A DNA stretch of 64,000 nucleotides from Thalassospiraceae bacterium LMO-JJ14 (GTDB taxonomy: Bacteria; Pseudomonadota; Alphaproteobacteria; Rhodospirillales; Casp-alpha2), in NCBI GenBank assembly GCA_021555105.2, contig CP134604.1, positions 682,001-746,000 on the forward strand. Direction: 5' to 3'. The translations under genes and the position numbers were made by a program. The notes below the pieces were generated by a model that searched no databases, was not told the DNA's origin, and saw only the letters and a list, made by a program, of their open reading frames with translations. Positions within the stretch are counted from its first letter, which is position 1; every line of letters starts with the position of its first letter. This document shows positions 54,662 through 64,000 of the stretch, in pieces.

Positions 54662-56374
54662 ATGGCCAATGAGGCATCTGCTCCGGCTGAAGCAGCCCGG
54701 GCGAGTGACAGCGACGTTAAGCTTGTCGCCGGATATCCGGGGCCTGCGCTTTTGCTTGATGGCGCCGGAAAGACATTGCTTGCCAATGCCAAAGGTACAG
54801 GGCTTGAGAAAGCTCTTGCCGGCGGGGCTGTTGCCGATATTGAAACGCTGGTCGCCACAGCACTGGAAAGCGCCAGTATTGCCAATGCGACACTTGCCAT
54901 CGCCACCAGCCGTGGCGAACTGGTGCTCGACGTCACTGCCGTGCCGATACTGAAAGCGGACGGCACGGTTGATAAGACACTGCTTCTGGCCCGCGATCTG
55001 ACCATGGAGCGCAACCTGCGCACGACACTGGTAGAATCCCGCCAGCGCTATAAGGACCTCGTCGAGATTTCCAGCGACTTCTCATGGGAGGTAGACGCCC
55101 AGGGCAAGCTTATCTTTGTCTCGCCGCAAGGCGCTCTTGGCTACAAGCCCGACGAGTTGGTCGGACATGAAGCCCGCGGGTTCGTTATTGATGCAGATGA
55201 ATACACGCCGTTTCCCTTTACCACGACGCGCAAACTTGAAAACGTGGAAATGTGGATGATCAACAAGGATGGATCGACGGCATGTGTCGTTGTTTCTGCC
55301 CTGCCCCTGGTTAAGAACGACGACGACAGCGAAACATGGATTGGCTGCCGCGGCAATTGCCGCGATGTAACCGAAGAGCGCGAGAGCGAGGCAGCCCTGG
55401 CGCGTGCACGTCATCGCGAGCAATTACTGAACTATATTGTTTCGCAGATTCGCGACGAAATCGAGCCACACGATATGTTGATGGCGGCGGCAACAGCCTC
55501 GGCAAGGGCGCTCGGCGCGGCTGGATCGCGCATCTTTCGCGAAGATGTCGAGCGCGAAGCTTTCTCTGTCGCGGCTGAATACGGCAACGTCGAAGGCGTG
55601 GAAGAGTTAAGTCAGAAGATTGCAGGGCTCAAGGCCGGCGAGGTCATCGCCGTTGATACCGCCAACTGGGCGGCATTGCTGGCGACCACGCAATATCGCG
55701 GCGATGTCAATGGTGCCCTAGCCATGTGGAAGCCAAAAAAGGCAGGGGCATGGGATGACGATCACCGGCTGATGCTGACCGATGTTGCTAACCAACTTGG
55801 CATTGCCAGTGAGCAAATCGCCAATCATGAACGGATCGTCAAATTGTCCAGAACGGATGGCATGACAGGGCTGTTGAACCGCCGGGCATTTTACGATGAA
55901 GAACTGCCGCGCCGCATCGCGCGTCTGGCACGGAGCGGGCAAACGGCATCGATGTTTTATGTCGATATGGATAACTTCAAACGCGTCAACGATGTGCACG
56001 GCCACCAGGCGGGAGACGATGCCATTCTTTTCCTGCGCGACATGTTGATCAATTTTTCGCGCCCCGGCGATCTGGTCGCCAGACTAGGCGGTGACGAGTT
56101 CGGGATGTGGCTGGACGGCATCGACGAGGAAACGAGCGAAAAGCGTGCCGGCCAGTTGATTCAGACCAGCAAACAGATGGTTTCGATGTCGGGGGACGAG
56201 GATCATCCGCTTGGGATTTCCATTGGCGTTGCCTTTTTCGATCCGGCGTCGGGAGAATCGCTTGATGACCTCCTTGCGCGCTCCGACGCAGCAATGTATT
56301 CCGTTAAAAAAAGAAGCAAGGGGGGCTTCGAGATGGCGCCGCCGCCAGGGACGCCGCTTGAATTGCCTGAGTAG
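54662..56374 (+). CDS. PAS/GAF-domain diguanylate cyclase
   Basis: Makes c-di-GMP from two GTP. A soluble 570-residue protein: PAS-like regions at about 15-115 and 125-240 (VEISSDFSWEVDAQGKLIFV), a GAF-like region at about 260-400, and a GGDEF domain from about 405 (TDGMTGLLNRRAF). The active site RLGGDEFGM is intact (Gly476 to Phe480). An inhibitory RxxD site (RPGD, 467-470) lies exactly five residues upstream of it, so product feedback is expected. No membrane helix, so the signal is cytosolic. It is 50 bp before a DUF2336 gene. Confidence 0.93.
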   Translation: MANEASAPAEAARASDSDVKLVAGYPGPALLLDGAGKTLLANAKGTGLEKALAGGAVADIETLVATALESASIANATLAIATSRGELVLDVTAVPILKADGTVDKTLLLARDLTMERNLRTTLVESRQRYKDLVEISSDFSWEVDAQGKLIFVSPQGALGYKPDELVGHEARGFVIDADEYTPFPFTTTRKLENVEMWMINKDGSTACVVVSALPLVKNDDDSETWIGCRGNCRDVTEERESEAALARARHREQLLNYIVSQIRDEIEPHDMLMAAATASARALGAAGSRIFREDVEREAFSVAAEYGNVEGVEELSQKIAGLKAGEVIAVDTANWAALLATTQYRGDVNGALAMWKPKKAGAWDDDHRLMLTDVANQLGIASEQIANHERIVKLSRTDGMTGLLNRRAFYDEELPRRIARLARSGQTASMFYVDMDNFKRVNDVHGHQAGDDAILFLRDMLINFSRPGDLVARLGGDEFGMWLDGIDEETSEKRAGQLIQTSKQMVSMSGDEDHPLGISIGVAFFDPASGESLDDLLARSDAAMYSVKKRSKGGFEMAPPPGTPLELPE

Positions 56375-56424
56375 ATAACTCACGGCGGTGATATAAACGT
56401 CACTGTTGATTGGGAATGTGTGGG

Positions 56425-57702
56425 ATGACCGGGATTCTCGGTGAGGGCACTATTACCTACGAACGGGCCAAGGAGCTCGCACGTAGTGACGACCCTGCCG
56501 TGCGCGCCGCGCTGGCGGAACGTGCCGACCTGTCCCCCGAACTGCTGTACTATTTAGCTGAAGATAAGTCCGTATATGTACGCAGGGCCGTTGCTGTTAA
56601 CGAATCGGCTCCCCGCCAAACCGACATGCTGCTGGCTCAGGATGAGGATGAGGATGTTCGAGGGGGGTTGGCCCGTAAAATAGCTCAGGTCGCCCCGGAT
56701 CTCAGCCAAGAGGCGTCAGAGAAGGTCCAGGAACAGACCTACCAGGCTCTGGAGATGCTTGCGAGCGACCAGATTACCAAGGTCAGAGCGATCCTGTCGC
56801 AGGCGTTGAAGGATGTCGTCGATGCGCCGACCGACATTATTCGAACGCTTGCAAATGACATCGAAATCGAGGTTTCCGCACCGGTTCTTGAATATTCACC
56901 GGTCCTGACGGATGCGGATCTGATTGAGATCATCGAAAGTGGCCCCGCGCCGGGCGGTGTCGCTGCTATTGCTCGCCGTGGCGCGGTTTCCGAGAATTTG
57001 GCCGACGCCATCATCGAAACGGATGATATCGAAGGCATTGCCGAGCTGTTGGATAACGGTTCGGCGCAAATACGCGAAGAGGCGCTTGATGATTTGATTG
57101 AAAGGTCTGAAAGGCAAGAACTCTGGCAACCGCCTTTGGTTGCACGCAAACACCTTCCCGAAGGAGCCGCCCAGCGAATGGCAGGCTTTATTGCCGAGAA
57201 TCTGCTGCTTGAACTGTCAAAACGAACTGACCTGGACGAATCAACCATGGCTGCCGTCAGTGACATCGTGCGTGATCGTCTGGGTGGAGATGCTGAGCAA
57301 GACAAGAAAACCCTCGCTGCCGGATTTGATTTTCTTAAGGTCGATCCGCCTTTGGACACTGCCCAGCGTCTGCATGGCGCAGGAAAACTGCAAGACAAGG
57401 TTGTTGTGAAGGCGCTTCAGGCAGGCGATCATGCATTCGTTTTTGCTGCCCTGATCGTCAGGGCGGGCGTCGACCTGGCCCTTGCCCGCAAGATTTTCAT
57501 AGAAAAAAATCCTGCAGGAATTGTTGCGTTGATTGGCAAAGCGAAAATGCCTGCTTCAATCATCGTGATGGTACAACAGCAAATGGGGCGGATTGCACCA
57601 TCTCATATTATCGAACCCGAGGACGATTTAACTTTCCCGATGTCCGATGAGGATATTGACTGGAATATCGAATTTTTCTCGAATATGGCCGAACGTGCCT
57701 GA
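56425..57702 (+). CDS. DUF2336 protein, first copy
   Basis: A 425-residue helical protein of the DUF2336 family. HEAT-like helix pairs recur, for example LSPELLYYLAEDKSVYVRRA and QIREEALDDLIE. It aligns end to end with the next gene (shared LLYYLA.DK, SPVL.D.DLIEII, AQIREE.LD, P-M-[ST]-D-x-D at the end). No signal peptide or membrane helix. I chose ATG 56425, as GGGA lies 9 nt upstream; ATG 56416 and TTG 56410 are alternatives. Function unknown; position after a diguanylate cyclase suggests a link to it. Confidence 0.87.
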   Translation: MTGILGEGTITYERAKELARSDDPAVRAALAERADLSPELLYYLAEDKSVYVRRAVAVNESAPRQTDMLLAQDEDEDVRGGLARKIAQVAPDLSQEASEKVQEQTYQALEMLASDQITKVRAILSQALKDVVDAPTDIIRTLANDIEIEVSAPVLEYSPVLTDADLIEIIESGPAPGGVAAIARRGAVSENLADAIIETDDIEGIAELLDNGSAQIREEALDDLIERSERQELWQPPLVARKHLPEGAAQRMAGFIAENLLLELSKRTDLDESTMAAVSDIVRDRLGGDAEQDKKTLAAGFDFLKVDPPLDTAQRLHGAGKLQDKVVVKALQAGDHAFVFAALIVRAGVDLALARKIFIEKNPAGIVALIGKAKMPASIIVMVQQQMGRIAPSHIIEPEDDLTFPMSDEDIDWNIEFFSNMAERA

Positions 57703-57837
57703 ATCCGGCTGATCTCCACGATATTCCCGTAAATCTTCAGCGGATTATTTCACGGTTTCGGCGGACCATTATTGCTATGGCCGAAACAGGGCTGTATTCG
57801 GAACAGGCACCTTGAATTTTCAAAGCGCTGACGATTT

Positions 57838-59091
57838 ATGACCCTATCTTATGAAGATGCAAAATCGGTCGCCCATGATGGCGATGATGAGGCACGCGAG
57901 ACGCTCGCTGGTCGTGACGATATTGCGCCTGAACTGCTTTACTATCTGGCAAGCGACAAGCAGCCTTCCGTCCGCCGGGCGATTGCCGCAAATCCCTCGG
58001 CGCCTATGCATGCGGATATCCTGTTGGCGCGTGACGATGAAGAGAGTGTGCGTGCCGTATTAGCCGAAAAAGTAGCGGGGATGGCTTCCGGCGATGCACA
58101 TGACAATAAGCGGCTGGAGGAACTGGCCCACGAGGCGATGCAGTTGCTGGCAAAGGACCAGACCGTCAGGGTCAGACAGATATTGTCCGAAGCATTACGC
58201 GAAGTCGCGGATGCCCCCGCCGATGTCATCCGCCGCCTGGCTTGGGATGTCGAAACGGTGGTTGCGGCGCCGGTGCTGAGATCGTCTCCGGTCCTGAATG
58301 ATGAAGACCTGATTGAAATTATTCTGGCGAAACCCTCGCCTGGCACGGTTTCGGCAGTATCTTTACGCAGCGGCGTATCCGGCAATGTCAGTGACGCTAT
58401 TGTCGAAAGTGAGGATATCGAAGCCATTGCCATGCTCTTAGGCAATCCAAGCGCGCAAATCCGTGAAGAGACACTGGACCGTTTAATCAATGACGCCGGG
58501 AAAATCGATCTGTGGCAAATGCCGCTTGCGATGCGCCCGAAGTTACCGTCGAAAGCGGCTGTGAAGATTGCCCAGGTGGTGGCGGAAGATGTCTTGAGAC
58601 GAATGCAGGCACGCAAGGACCTCTCAAAAGAAGCGACGAAAGCGGTGCGTGACATTGTCTTGAAGAGACTAGGCGACGGCATTGCCCTGTTACCCGAGGA
58701 TGACGGCAAAAAGCTGTATGGCGCCGGCGGCATGCAGCCGGATGATGCTAGCATTTTTGATCGCGCTACGCACGAATGGGCTGCCGGAACTTTGGACGAG
58801 ACGGCCCTTGTTCGGGAATTGACAAAGGGCGATATGAATTTTGCCAAGGCCATTCTGTCTGTAATGGCGGATGTACCGTACCGTTCGGTCAGGCGGCTCG
58901 AGGCTACGCATAACGTCAAGGGATGCGTGGCTTTATCCTGGGGCGCAGGCCTCAGCGCCAAGACGGCAGAAATCGTTCAGGAGAAACTTGGCCAGGTGAA
59001 GGCTGAGGATGTCTTGCGCGAAGATGGCGGCAACTATCCAATGACAGACAAGGATATGGCCTGGCAACTGGAATTGCTTCGCAAAGTATAA
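57838..59091 (+). CDS. DUF2336 protein, second copy
   Basis: A 417-residue paralogue of the preceding gene, starting MTLSYEDAKSVAHDGD at a matching position. Conserved blocks are PELLYYLASDKQPSVRRAIA, SSPVLNDEDLIEIIL, NPSAQIREETLDRLI and the C-terminal YPMTDKDMAWQLELL. The middle (about 280-320) is the most divergent part. A 135-bp gap separates it from copy one, so it may have its own promoter. Probably arose by tandem duplication followed by divergence. The stop lies 3 bp from that of the convergent argB. Confidence 0.87.
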   Translation: MTLSYEDAKSVAHDGDDEARETLAGRDDIAPELLYYLASDKQPSVRRAIAANPSAPMHADILLARDDEESVRAVLAEKVAGMASGDAHDNKRLEELAHEAMQLLAKDQTVRVRQILSEALREVADAPADVIRRLAWDVETVVAAPVLRSSPVLNDEDLIEIILAKPSPGTVSAVSLRSGVSGNVSDAIVESEDIEAIAMLLGNPSAQIREETLDRLINDAGKIDLWQMPLAMRPKLPSKAAVKIAQVVAEDVLRRMQARKDLSKEATKAVRDIVLKRLGDGIALLPEDDGKKLYGAGGMQPDDASIFDRATHEWAAGTLDETALVRELTKGDMNFAKAILSVMADVPYRSVRRLEATHNVKGCVALSWGAGLSAKTAEIVQEKLGQVKAEDVLREDGGNYPMTDKDMAWQLELLRKV

Positions 59092-59094
59092 CGG

Positions 59095-60003
59095 TTATCC
59101 GCGCGAGATCAGTGTGCCGGCGCCACCGGCTGTGAACAATTCAACCAATACCGTGTGCGCAACACGACCGTCGATGATCGCCGCGCCGTCGACGCCACCC
59201 TGTATGGCTTCGATGCAGGTTTCGATCTTTGGGATCATGCCTCCCGTGATAACGCCGTTTTCAATGGCCTCCCGTGCTTCGGAGACCTTGAGTTCGGAAA
59301 TAAGGTTCTTATCCTGATCGAGTACGCCTGCGACATCGGTCAGCATGTACATGCGAGATGCCTGCGTCGCCGCGGCAATGGCACCGGCAGCGGTATCAGC
59401 GTTGATGTTCAGCGTCTCGCCGTCGGGGCCGATGCCGATGGGGGCGATCACCGGAATAATATCGCTGCCTTCGAAGGATTCCAGTACGAAAGGCGAAATT
59501 AACTTTGGTTGACCGACCAGCCCAAGATCAATCACACGCTCGATGTTGCTGTCCGGATCGCGCTTCGTGCGGGTCAGCCGCTCGGCACGGATCAGATTGC
59601 CGTCTTTGCCGGACAGGCCGATCGCGGTGCCGCCGGCATTGTTGATGGCAGCGACGATCTGTTTGTTGATCGAGCCGGACAGAACCATTTCGACAACGTC
59701 GATGGTTGCCTGATCGGTGACGCGTAGCCCGTCGACGAATTCAGATTTGATCTGCAGCTTTTCAAGCATGGCGCCGATCTGCGGGCCGCCGCCATGTACG
59801 ACAATGGGGCGGATGCCGACTTGGCGCAGCAAAACCATGTCGCGTGCAAACAGGTCGAACAACTGTTGATCACCCATGGCATTGCCACCGAACTTAACCA
59901 CGACGGTACGTCCGCTAAAGCGCCGCATATACGGAAGTGCCTCGGAGAGAACGGAAGCTTTGGCGAGGTTATTTTCGCGATTTTCGTCGTGTGTTTTGCT
60001 CAT
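59095..60003 (-). CDS. argB: Acetylglutamate kinase
   Basis: Second step of arginine synthesis. The 302-residue amino acid kinase has [11 protein letters not shown] (ATP/phosphate loop) near residue 37, [13 protein letters not shown], the substrate motif [14 protein letters not shown] and [14 protein letters not shown]. An N-terminal helix (residues 5-28) is present, the feature of arginine-sensitive hexameric enzymes, so feedback inhibition by arginine is likely. ATG 60003 starts MSKTHDEN; the six-codon extension above it has no support. 58 bp after engB. Confidence 0.95.
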   Translation of the reverse strand: MSKTHDENRENNLAKASVLSEALPYMRRFSGRTVVVKFGGNAMGDQQLFDLFARDMVLLRQVGIRPIVVHGGGPQIGAMLEKLQIKSEFVDGLRVTDQATIDVVEMVLSGSINKQIVAAINNAGGTAIGLSGKDGNLIRAERLTRTKRDPDSNIERVIDLGLVGQPKLISPFVLESFEGSDIIPVIAPIGIGPDGETLNINADTAAGAIAAATQASRMYMLTDVAGVLDQDKNLISELKVSEAREAIENGVITGGMIPKIETCIEAIQGGVDGAAIIDGRVAHTVLVELFTAGGAGTLISRG

Positions 60004-60061
60004 GACGGGAAACCAACTCAAGTTTTAAGAAACGTGAACTCTTTGCATAGTCCAAGCACCG

Positions 60062-60700
60062 TTACTCGGCAAGGCTCGCCAGCTCAGCACGCAATTCGGG
60101 GATGCCGGCGTTTTCGCGTGAACTGGTACGCATAATGTCCGGATGCGCCGCGCCATGCTTGGCCAGTTCTGCAGATGTCGCCTCGACAAGACGGCCCAGC
60201 GGACCCGGTTTTACCTTGTCGCATTTGGTCAGCACGATCTGATAGTTCTGCGCCGCCTGATCCATCATTTTCATGGCCGTACGGTCACTGTCCTTGAGCC
60301 CGTGTCTGGCATCGATCAACAGACAGCAACGGCGCAATTGCACGCGGCCTCGTAGGTAATCCTCGATCAGCCGAGTCCAGCCGTCGATTTCCGACTTCGC
60401 TGCCCGGGCATATCCGTAGCCGGGCAAATCGGCGAGCATAAGATGGCCGCTGACATCGAAGAAATTGACTTCCCGGGTGCGGCCCGGGGTGTTTGAAGTG
60501 CGGGCCATTTTCTTGTGCCCGATGAGTGCGTTCAGAAGGCTGGATTTGCCGACATTGGAGCGTCCGGCAAAAGCGATTTCCGGAACATTGCCGGTTGGAA
60601 TTTGAGACATTTCCTTGGCGCCAAGCACAAACGAAACCTCGCCGGCGAACAGCAGTCTGCCGGCTTCGATCTCGGATGGTTCGTAGCTGCGGGGGCTCAT
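60062..60700 (-). CDS. engB: Ribosome biogenesis GTPase EngB (YsxC/YihA)
   Basis: Essential GTPase in 50S assembly, 212 residues. G1 is FAGRSNVGKSSLLNAL, G2/G3 include TPGRTREVNFFDV and LADLPGYGYARA, G4 is VLTKCDKV and G5 TSSRENAG. It lies between yidC and argB in the usual alphaproteobacterial series. Confidence 0.96.
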   Translation of the reverse strand: MSPRSYEPSEIEAGRLLFAGEVSFVLGAKEMSQIPTGNVPEIAFAGRSNVGKSSLLNALIGHKKMARTSNTPGRTREVNFFDVSGHLMLADLPGYGYARAAKSEIDGWTRLIEDYLRGRVQLRRCCLLIDARHGLKDSDRTAMKMMDQAAQNYQIVLTKCDKVKPGPLGRLVEATSAELAKHGAAHPDIMRTSSRENAGIPELRAELASLAE

Positions 60701-60747
60701 GTCGGTCCCCTCCGGTCCCGGGTGTGATCTACCCTGATCAGATGAAA

Positions 60748-62514
60748 TCAGTTCAGGGCATCCTTTGCGTTAATACCCATGCGTCGCATGATAATCCACT
60801 GCTGAATGATCGACAGGGTATTGTTCCATGCCCAGTAAATAACCAGCCCGGCCGGGAATTTCGCCAGTAGGAACATGAAGAACAGCGGCATGAACAGGAA
60901 AATCTTGGCCTGGATCGGGTCCGCCGGCTGCGGGTTCAGGCGCTGCTGAATGAACATCGATGCCCCCATGATCAATGGCCATACGCCGAGATGCATGAAG
61001 TCGGGGGGGGACCACTGAATCAAATCGAACAGGGTGAAAAGATTGGTCGGATCGGGTGCCGAAAGATCGTGCACCCAGCCGAAGAATGGCGCATGGCGCA
61101 TTTCGATGGTGACGAACAGCACCTTGTAGAGTGCGAAGAAGACCGGAATCTGCAGCAAAATCGGCAAACAGCCGGAAGCCGGATTGACCTTTTCACGCTT
61201 GTACAGCCCCATCATTTCCTGGTTCAGCTTGACCTTGTCTTCGGCAAACCGCTCACGCAACTTGACCATCTGCGGCTGCAGTTTCTTCATCTTGCTCATC
61301 GATACATACGATTTGTTGGCAAGCGGGAAGAACAGCACCTTGATGACGACGGTCAGCAGCAGGATAGAAATTCCCAGGTTGCCGACAATGCCGTGAATCC
61401 ACAGCAACGCCAGGAAGATCGGTTTGGTCAGAAAGTAGAACCAGCCGAAATCGATGGCCAGGTCAAAATTGATGATGTTGTAGCGTTCGGCATAATTATC
61501 GAGAAGGGTAACTTCCTTGGCGCCGGCGAACATATTAGACTGACTGGCGGCGTTGCCACCTGCAGGAACGACCACGGCGGCACCCAGGTAGTCCGATTGA
61601 TATATATCGACGACACCTTCCTTGCGGTGCAGGAAGCGTGTCTGGACCTTGTCCTTCTGATTGGGGATCAAGGTTGTCAGCCAGTATTTGTCGGTAATGC
61701 CGATCCAGCCACCTGTGGTCTCGGCAGAGATACCGGCGGGCTCATCCTTGAGATCATCGTAGTCGATTTCTTTTAACGCACCGTCAACGACGCCGAGCAG
61801 GCCTTCATGAAGAATGTAGAAACCGGTTGTTTTTGGCGTGCCGTAACGGCTGAGCAGCCCATAGGGATAGAGAGTCAATGCTTGCGAAGTGTTGTTTTCG
61901 ATACTTTGCTCGATCGAGAACATATAGTTTTCGTCGATGCTGATCTTACGCTTGAAGACAAGGCCCTTACCGTTGTCCCAACTCAGGGTGACCGGGTTGC
62001 CCGTGCTCAGAGTGTCGGCATCGGCCGTCCACATGGTGTCGAGATCCGGCATCGGCTGCCCTTCGGCGCCGGTCCAGCCATAGCCGACATAATAGGCCTC
62101 AACCGAACCGCGCGGCGACAGCAGAACGATTTCCGGGCTCTCGCGGTCGATGGTCGTGCGATAATCGATCATCGTCAGATCGTCGATCAGGCCGCCCTTG
62201 AGCGAGATCGAGCCATGCAGCCGGGGAGCATCGATATCGACACGCTGGACATTCTCAAGGGCTGCCTTGCGGCTTTGTTCAACAAGGACCTGGGTACTTG
62301 CGATGGGCGCCGTCCCGGGGATGGCGGGCGCTTGCGGCAGGGCGTCGTTTGAGGGGCCGGCCGGCACGCCACCCTGAGTGGGGGCGCTTTGCGCCGCCTG
62401 CTGCTCAGCGGTCTGCTGCGGCGGCACCGAACTGGTGTTAAAGAAAGTCTCGAACAGCACCAGAATGGCAACCGATAAGGCGATGGCCAGGATCATGTTC
62501 TTTTGGTCGTTCAT
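60748..62514 (-). CDS. yidC: Membrane protein insertase YidC
   Basis: Inserts proteins into the inner membrane alone or with Sec. At 588 residues it is the long Gram-negative form: an N-terminal helix (residues 8-24), a Pro/Gln/Ala-rich linker, a large periplasmic beta domain (about 75-350) and the five-helix insertase core from [16 protein letters not shown]. The hydrophilic-groove Arg is in [20 protein letters not shown] or just before it. The C terminus is short. Its start overlaps the yidD stop by 4 bp. Confidence 0.97.
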   Translation of the reverse strand: MNDQKNMILAIALSVAILVLFETFFNTSSVPPQQTAEQQAAQSAPTQGGVPAGPSNDALPQAPAIPGTAPIASTQVLVEQSRKAALENVQRVDIDAPRLHGSISLKGGLIDDLTMIDYRTTIDRESPEIVLLSPRGSVEAYYVGYGWTGAEGQPMPDLDTMWTADADTLSTGNPVTLSWDNGKGLVFKRKISIDENYMFSIEQSIENNTSQALTLYPYGLLSRYGTPKTTGFYILHEGLLGVVDGALKEIDYDDLKDEPAGISAETTGGWIGITDKYWLTTLIPNQKDKVQTRFLHRKEGVVDIYQSDYLGAAVVVPAGGNAASQSNMFAGAKEVTLLDNYAERYNIINFDLAIDFGWFYFLTKPIFLALLWIHGIVGNLGISILLLTVVIKVLFFPLANKSYVSMSKMKKLQPQMVKLRERFAEDKVKLNQEMMGLYKREKVNPASGCLPILLQIPVFFALYKVLFVTIEMRHAPFFGWVHDLSAPDPTNLFTLFDLIQWSPPDFMHLGVWPLIMGASMFIQQRLNPQPADPIQAKIFLFMPLFFMFLLAKFPAGLVIYWAWNNTLSIIQQWIIMRRMGINAKDALN

Positions 62515-62798
62515 GGGTGTTCAGGGCTCCCTTTTCGGTCTGCCAGGTCGACCGGGTCGGCGGCGGGGACGGGATCGTATCCCGAACCCCCCCATGGGTG
62601 ACAACGTAAGATTCGTTTTACGGCAAGAAAACTTCCGCGCCATGCGCCATGTTCATGCAGAGCCTCTTCGGCATAGCATGAGCAACTGGGGTGAAACCGG
62701 CAGCTGCCGGGCATGAAAGGGGAAATTCCGTAGCGGTATAGCATAACGAGCGCATGCAGAGGTGCACGGACAAGTCTTTCGGCAACACGTTCAGGCAT
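62511..62798 (-). CDS. yidD: Membrane protein insertion efficiency factor YidD
   Basis: Small accessory factor for YidC-dependent insertion, 95 residues. The family core is complete: [35 protein letters not shown] and [17 protein letters not shown], with three conserved Cys. I chose ATG 62798, one base after the rnpA stop; an in-frame ATG 12 codons upstream is inside rnpA. Overlaps yidC by 4 bp. Confidence 0.95.
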   Translation of the reverse strand: MPERVAERLVRAPLHALVMLYRYGISPFMPGSCRFHPSCSCYAEEALHEHGAWRGSFLAVKRILRCHPWGGSGYDPVPAADPVDLADRKGSPEHP

Positions 62799-62799
62799 C

Positions 62800-63192
62800 T
62801 CAGGCGCCTCGCTCGGAAGCGGCAATGCAGGCATCGAGTTTCTTCAGGCTTTTCAAAAAATCGTCCTTCAGGTCCTCGAACGGGCGTGCCGGGGTGGCAG
62901 CGCGGCCGATAATCACGATATCCAGGCCCGGCTTTACCTGACCTGGCAGTACCGCATCGACGCAGGCGCGCAGACGGCGGCGGGCACGGTTTCGCACCAC
63001 GGCGTTCCCCACCTTGCGGCTGGTTGTATAGCCGACGCGAACCAGATCTTTTCCAGCTTCACCGGCTGGACGCTTGCGGACCTGCACTACCATACCAGGC
63101 GTTGCCCATTTGCGCTTGGCTCCGGCAACAGCAAGAAATTCACGCCTTTTTTTCAGGCGCGCATGACCGGGCTGTGTGGAGGTCAGGGACAT
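62800..63192 (-). CDS. rnpA: Ribonuclease P protein component
   Basis: Protein subunit that helps the RNase P RNA process tRNA 5' ends. 130 residues, very basic. The family signature is [20 protein letters not shown] followed by RRLRACV. ATG 63192 gives [20 protein letters not shown], where relatives begin; the upstream open frame overlaps rpmH antiparallel signals and is not supported. The rpmH-rnpA spacing is 25 bp. Confidence 0.95.
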   Translation of the reverse strand: MSLTSTQPGHARLKKRREFLAVAGAKRKWATPGMVVQVRKRPAGEAGKDLVRVGYTTSRKVGNAVVRNRARRRLRACVDAVLPGQVKPGLDIVIIGRAATPARPFEDLKDDFLKSLKKLDACIAASERGA

Positions 63193-63217
63193 GCGGACGC
63201 GGAACGACCGCCCGCCC

Positions 63218-63352
63218 TTAAGCGGACAGGCGCTTACGGCCCTTGGTACGGCGGTTTGCAAGCACGCGGCGACCACCAACCGTCGCCATACGGTGACGGA
63301 AGCCGTGACGGCGCTTGCGAATAAGCTTGCTTGGCTGATACGTGCGTTTCAC
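63218..63352 (-). CDS. rpmH: 50S ribosomal protein L34
   Basis: 44-residue ribosomal protein: [20 protein letters not shown] followed by the invariant [14 protein letters not shown] and RKRLSA. It starts with GTG 63352, preceded by AAGGAG at 7 nt. A near-consensus promoter lies 28 bp further up. First gene of the rpmH-rnpA-yidD-yidC-engB-argB series. Confidence 0.97.
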   Translation of the reverse strand: MKRTYQPSKLIRKRRHGFRHRMATVGGRRVLANRRTKGRKRLSA

Positions 63353-63379
63353 GGAACTTCTCCTTGCAAAATCGCCCGC

Positions 63380-63408
63380 TGTATACGGTCTTGGCGCAGG
63401 CAAGTCAA
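63380..63408 (-). promoter_or_regulatory. Strong sigma-70 promoter of rpmH
   Basis: On the minus strand TTGACT (63403-63408) and TATACA (63380-63385) are separated by exactly 17 bp; the expected start point is about 20 bp before the GTG of rpmH. The remaining part of the 309-bp gap (63409-63661) shows no gene that I can support. Confidence 0.75.
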
Positions 63409-63661
63409 CGATGACAATGCTGTTTTCGCACGATTAACCAAAGTATTTTCCCTGTGCGGATTCGGTGGGCATCCGCATTTGGCGGCCGTTCACGCGAACT
63501 TGACCCGATGTTGATGGAACGTTGGTTGCTCTTGGCGGCACAATTGCGAGAATGCAGCTGCATCGCCGCCTTTGGGCGCGAGGAGAAAATGCCGTTTCTT
63601 TGCCGCCTGTAATCATCTGGCTGGCTGGTGGCGGGGAAGCAGTTTATCCAGGAACAGGGAC

Positions 63662-64000
63662 ATGCAAATGAGTGTGCGCGGTCAGGAAACAGAGCCTGAA
63701 ACGCAAAAGCTGGGCGCACCGGGTTCTGCCGTGAAACGTCTGGTCCCGCTGGCTATCGTCGTGGCGGGGATGGCGGCTGTCTTTATTTTCGACCTGGACC
63801 GGTTCCTGTCTTTTCAGGCATTGCAGGAGCACCGGGAGTTTCTACTCGGTTGGACGGCCAACAATCGTATCCTGGCGGCTGTACTGTTTATTGCCGGATA
63901 TTGCGTGATGGTGGCACTTTCCGTGCCCGGCGCAGTCTGGGCGACGCTTGCGGGCGGTTTTGTGTTTGGCACCGTTGTTGGCGGGATATATGTGATCATC
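63662..64000 (+). CDS. TVP38/TMEM64 family membrane protein, 3' truncated by the window
   Basis: 113 codons are visible and the frame is still open at base 64000. A polar N terminus (MQMSVRGQET) precedes a first helix (about residues 27-43), a second (70-88) and the start of the family motif SVPGAVWATLAGGFVFG. That Pro-Gly then Gly-rich re-entrant pattern is typical of the DedA/SNARE-associated (VTT) domain. ATG 63668 is an alternative start with AGGG at 8 nt. Function of bacterial members is lipid- or membrane-related but not settled. Confidence 0.82.
   Translation, partial: MQMSVRGQETEPETQKLGAPGSAVKRLVPLAIVVAGMAAVFIFDLDRFLSFQALQEHREFLLGWTANNRILAAVLFIAGYCVMVALSVPGAVWATLAGGFVFGTVVGGIYVII

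Noticed and set aside
1-64000. tRNA, rRNA, insertion sequences, prophage or integron
   Set aside because: The gaps are short and show no T-loop/acceptor patterns, transposase motifs, terminal repeats or att-like duplications. Core genes fill the window.

Overview
The window looks like a chromosomal stretch of an alphaproteobacterium with moderately high GC, most likely a Rhodospirillales-type marine or freshwater lineage. The main pointers are gene orders common in that class (aroA-cmk-rpsA-ihfB-lapA running into trpFBA-accD-folC; ffs-dnaX-ybaB-recR; rpmH-rnpA-yidD-yidC-engB-argB), two adjacent DUF2336 genes, a CycM-like membrane cytochrome c and a PAS_5-type protein. I assign the lineage from protein families and gene order only. 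No rRNA, tRNA, insertion sequence, prophage, integrase or CRISPR array was found. The one structural RNA is the 4.5S signal recognition particle RNA.

Layout. 1-12245 (+): one long co-directional block. It starts with a 5'-truncated aroA and continues cmk, rpsA (with a hairpin-rich leader and a good terminator), sppA, ihfB, lapA, an ornithine cyclodeaminase-family gene, pyrF, trpF, trpB, trpA, accD and folC. 12246-12370: a near-consensus Fur box followed by a 13-codon reading frame and no known iron gene. 12371-22020 (-): a voltage-gated K+ channel; a three-gene set (amidotransferase, hydroxyisobutyrate dehydrogenase-like, DUF423); then the glutamate synthase operon gltD-GFA-gltB, with a zinc-binding GFA protein inserted between the two subunits. 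22210-23741 (+): uppP and a TauE/SafE exporter. 23738-31918 (-): a GhrA-like reductase, the yejABEF peptide ABC transporter, a HisN-type phosphatase and a membrane cytochrome c. 32089-33711 (+): kdsB and pheA. 33762-36116 (-): a Tat-type YHYH protein whose 3' end is tandemly repeated, nudC and a small secreted protein. 36323-42018: a cupredoxin-like lipoprotein, a DUF985 cupin, ffs, dnaX, a PAS_5 gene, a divergent PolB-like exonuclease, ybaB and recR. 42015-54528: mixed strands with a pentapeptide-repeat protein, rmuC, DUF4139, nupC, def-fmt, an unknown 347-residue protein, truA, two small membrane proteins, dapE-dapD and a HAD phosphatase. 54662-59091 (+): a soluble PAS/GAF/GGDEF diguanylate cyclase followed by two paralogous DUF2336 proteins. 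59095-63352 (-): argB, engB, yidC, yidD, rnpA, rpmH. The window ends inside a TVP38/TMEM64 membrane protein gene.

Most genes are core functions: aromatic amino acid and tryptophan synthesis, lysine and arginine synthesis, pyrimidine, folate and fatty acid synthesis, envelope precursors, translation and protein export. Genes are packed with 4-bp start/stop overlaps inside operons, and several convergent pairs share their stop codons. The parts that look least explained are the diguanylate cyclase-DUF2336-DUF2336 set, the orphan Fur box with its tiny reading frame, the GFA gene inside the glutamate synthase operon, the perfect 20-bp palindrome upstream of the K+ channel, the copper-ligand-free cupredoxin lipoprotein, and the duplicated gene end at 33714-33780. 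I found no obvious defence island or biosynthetic cluster.
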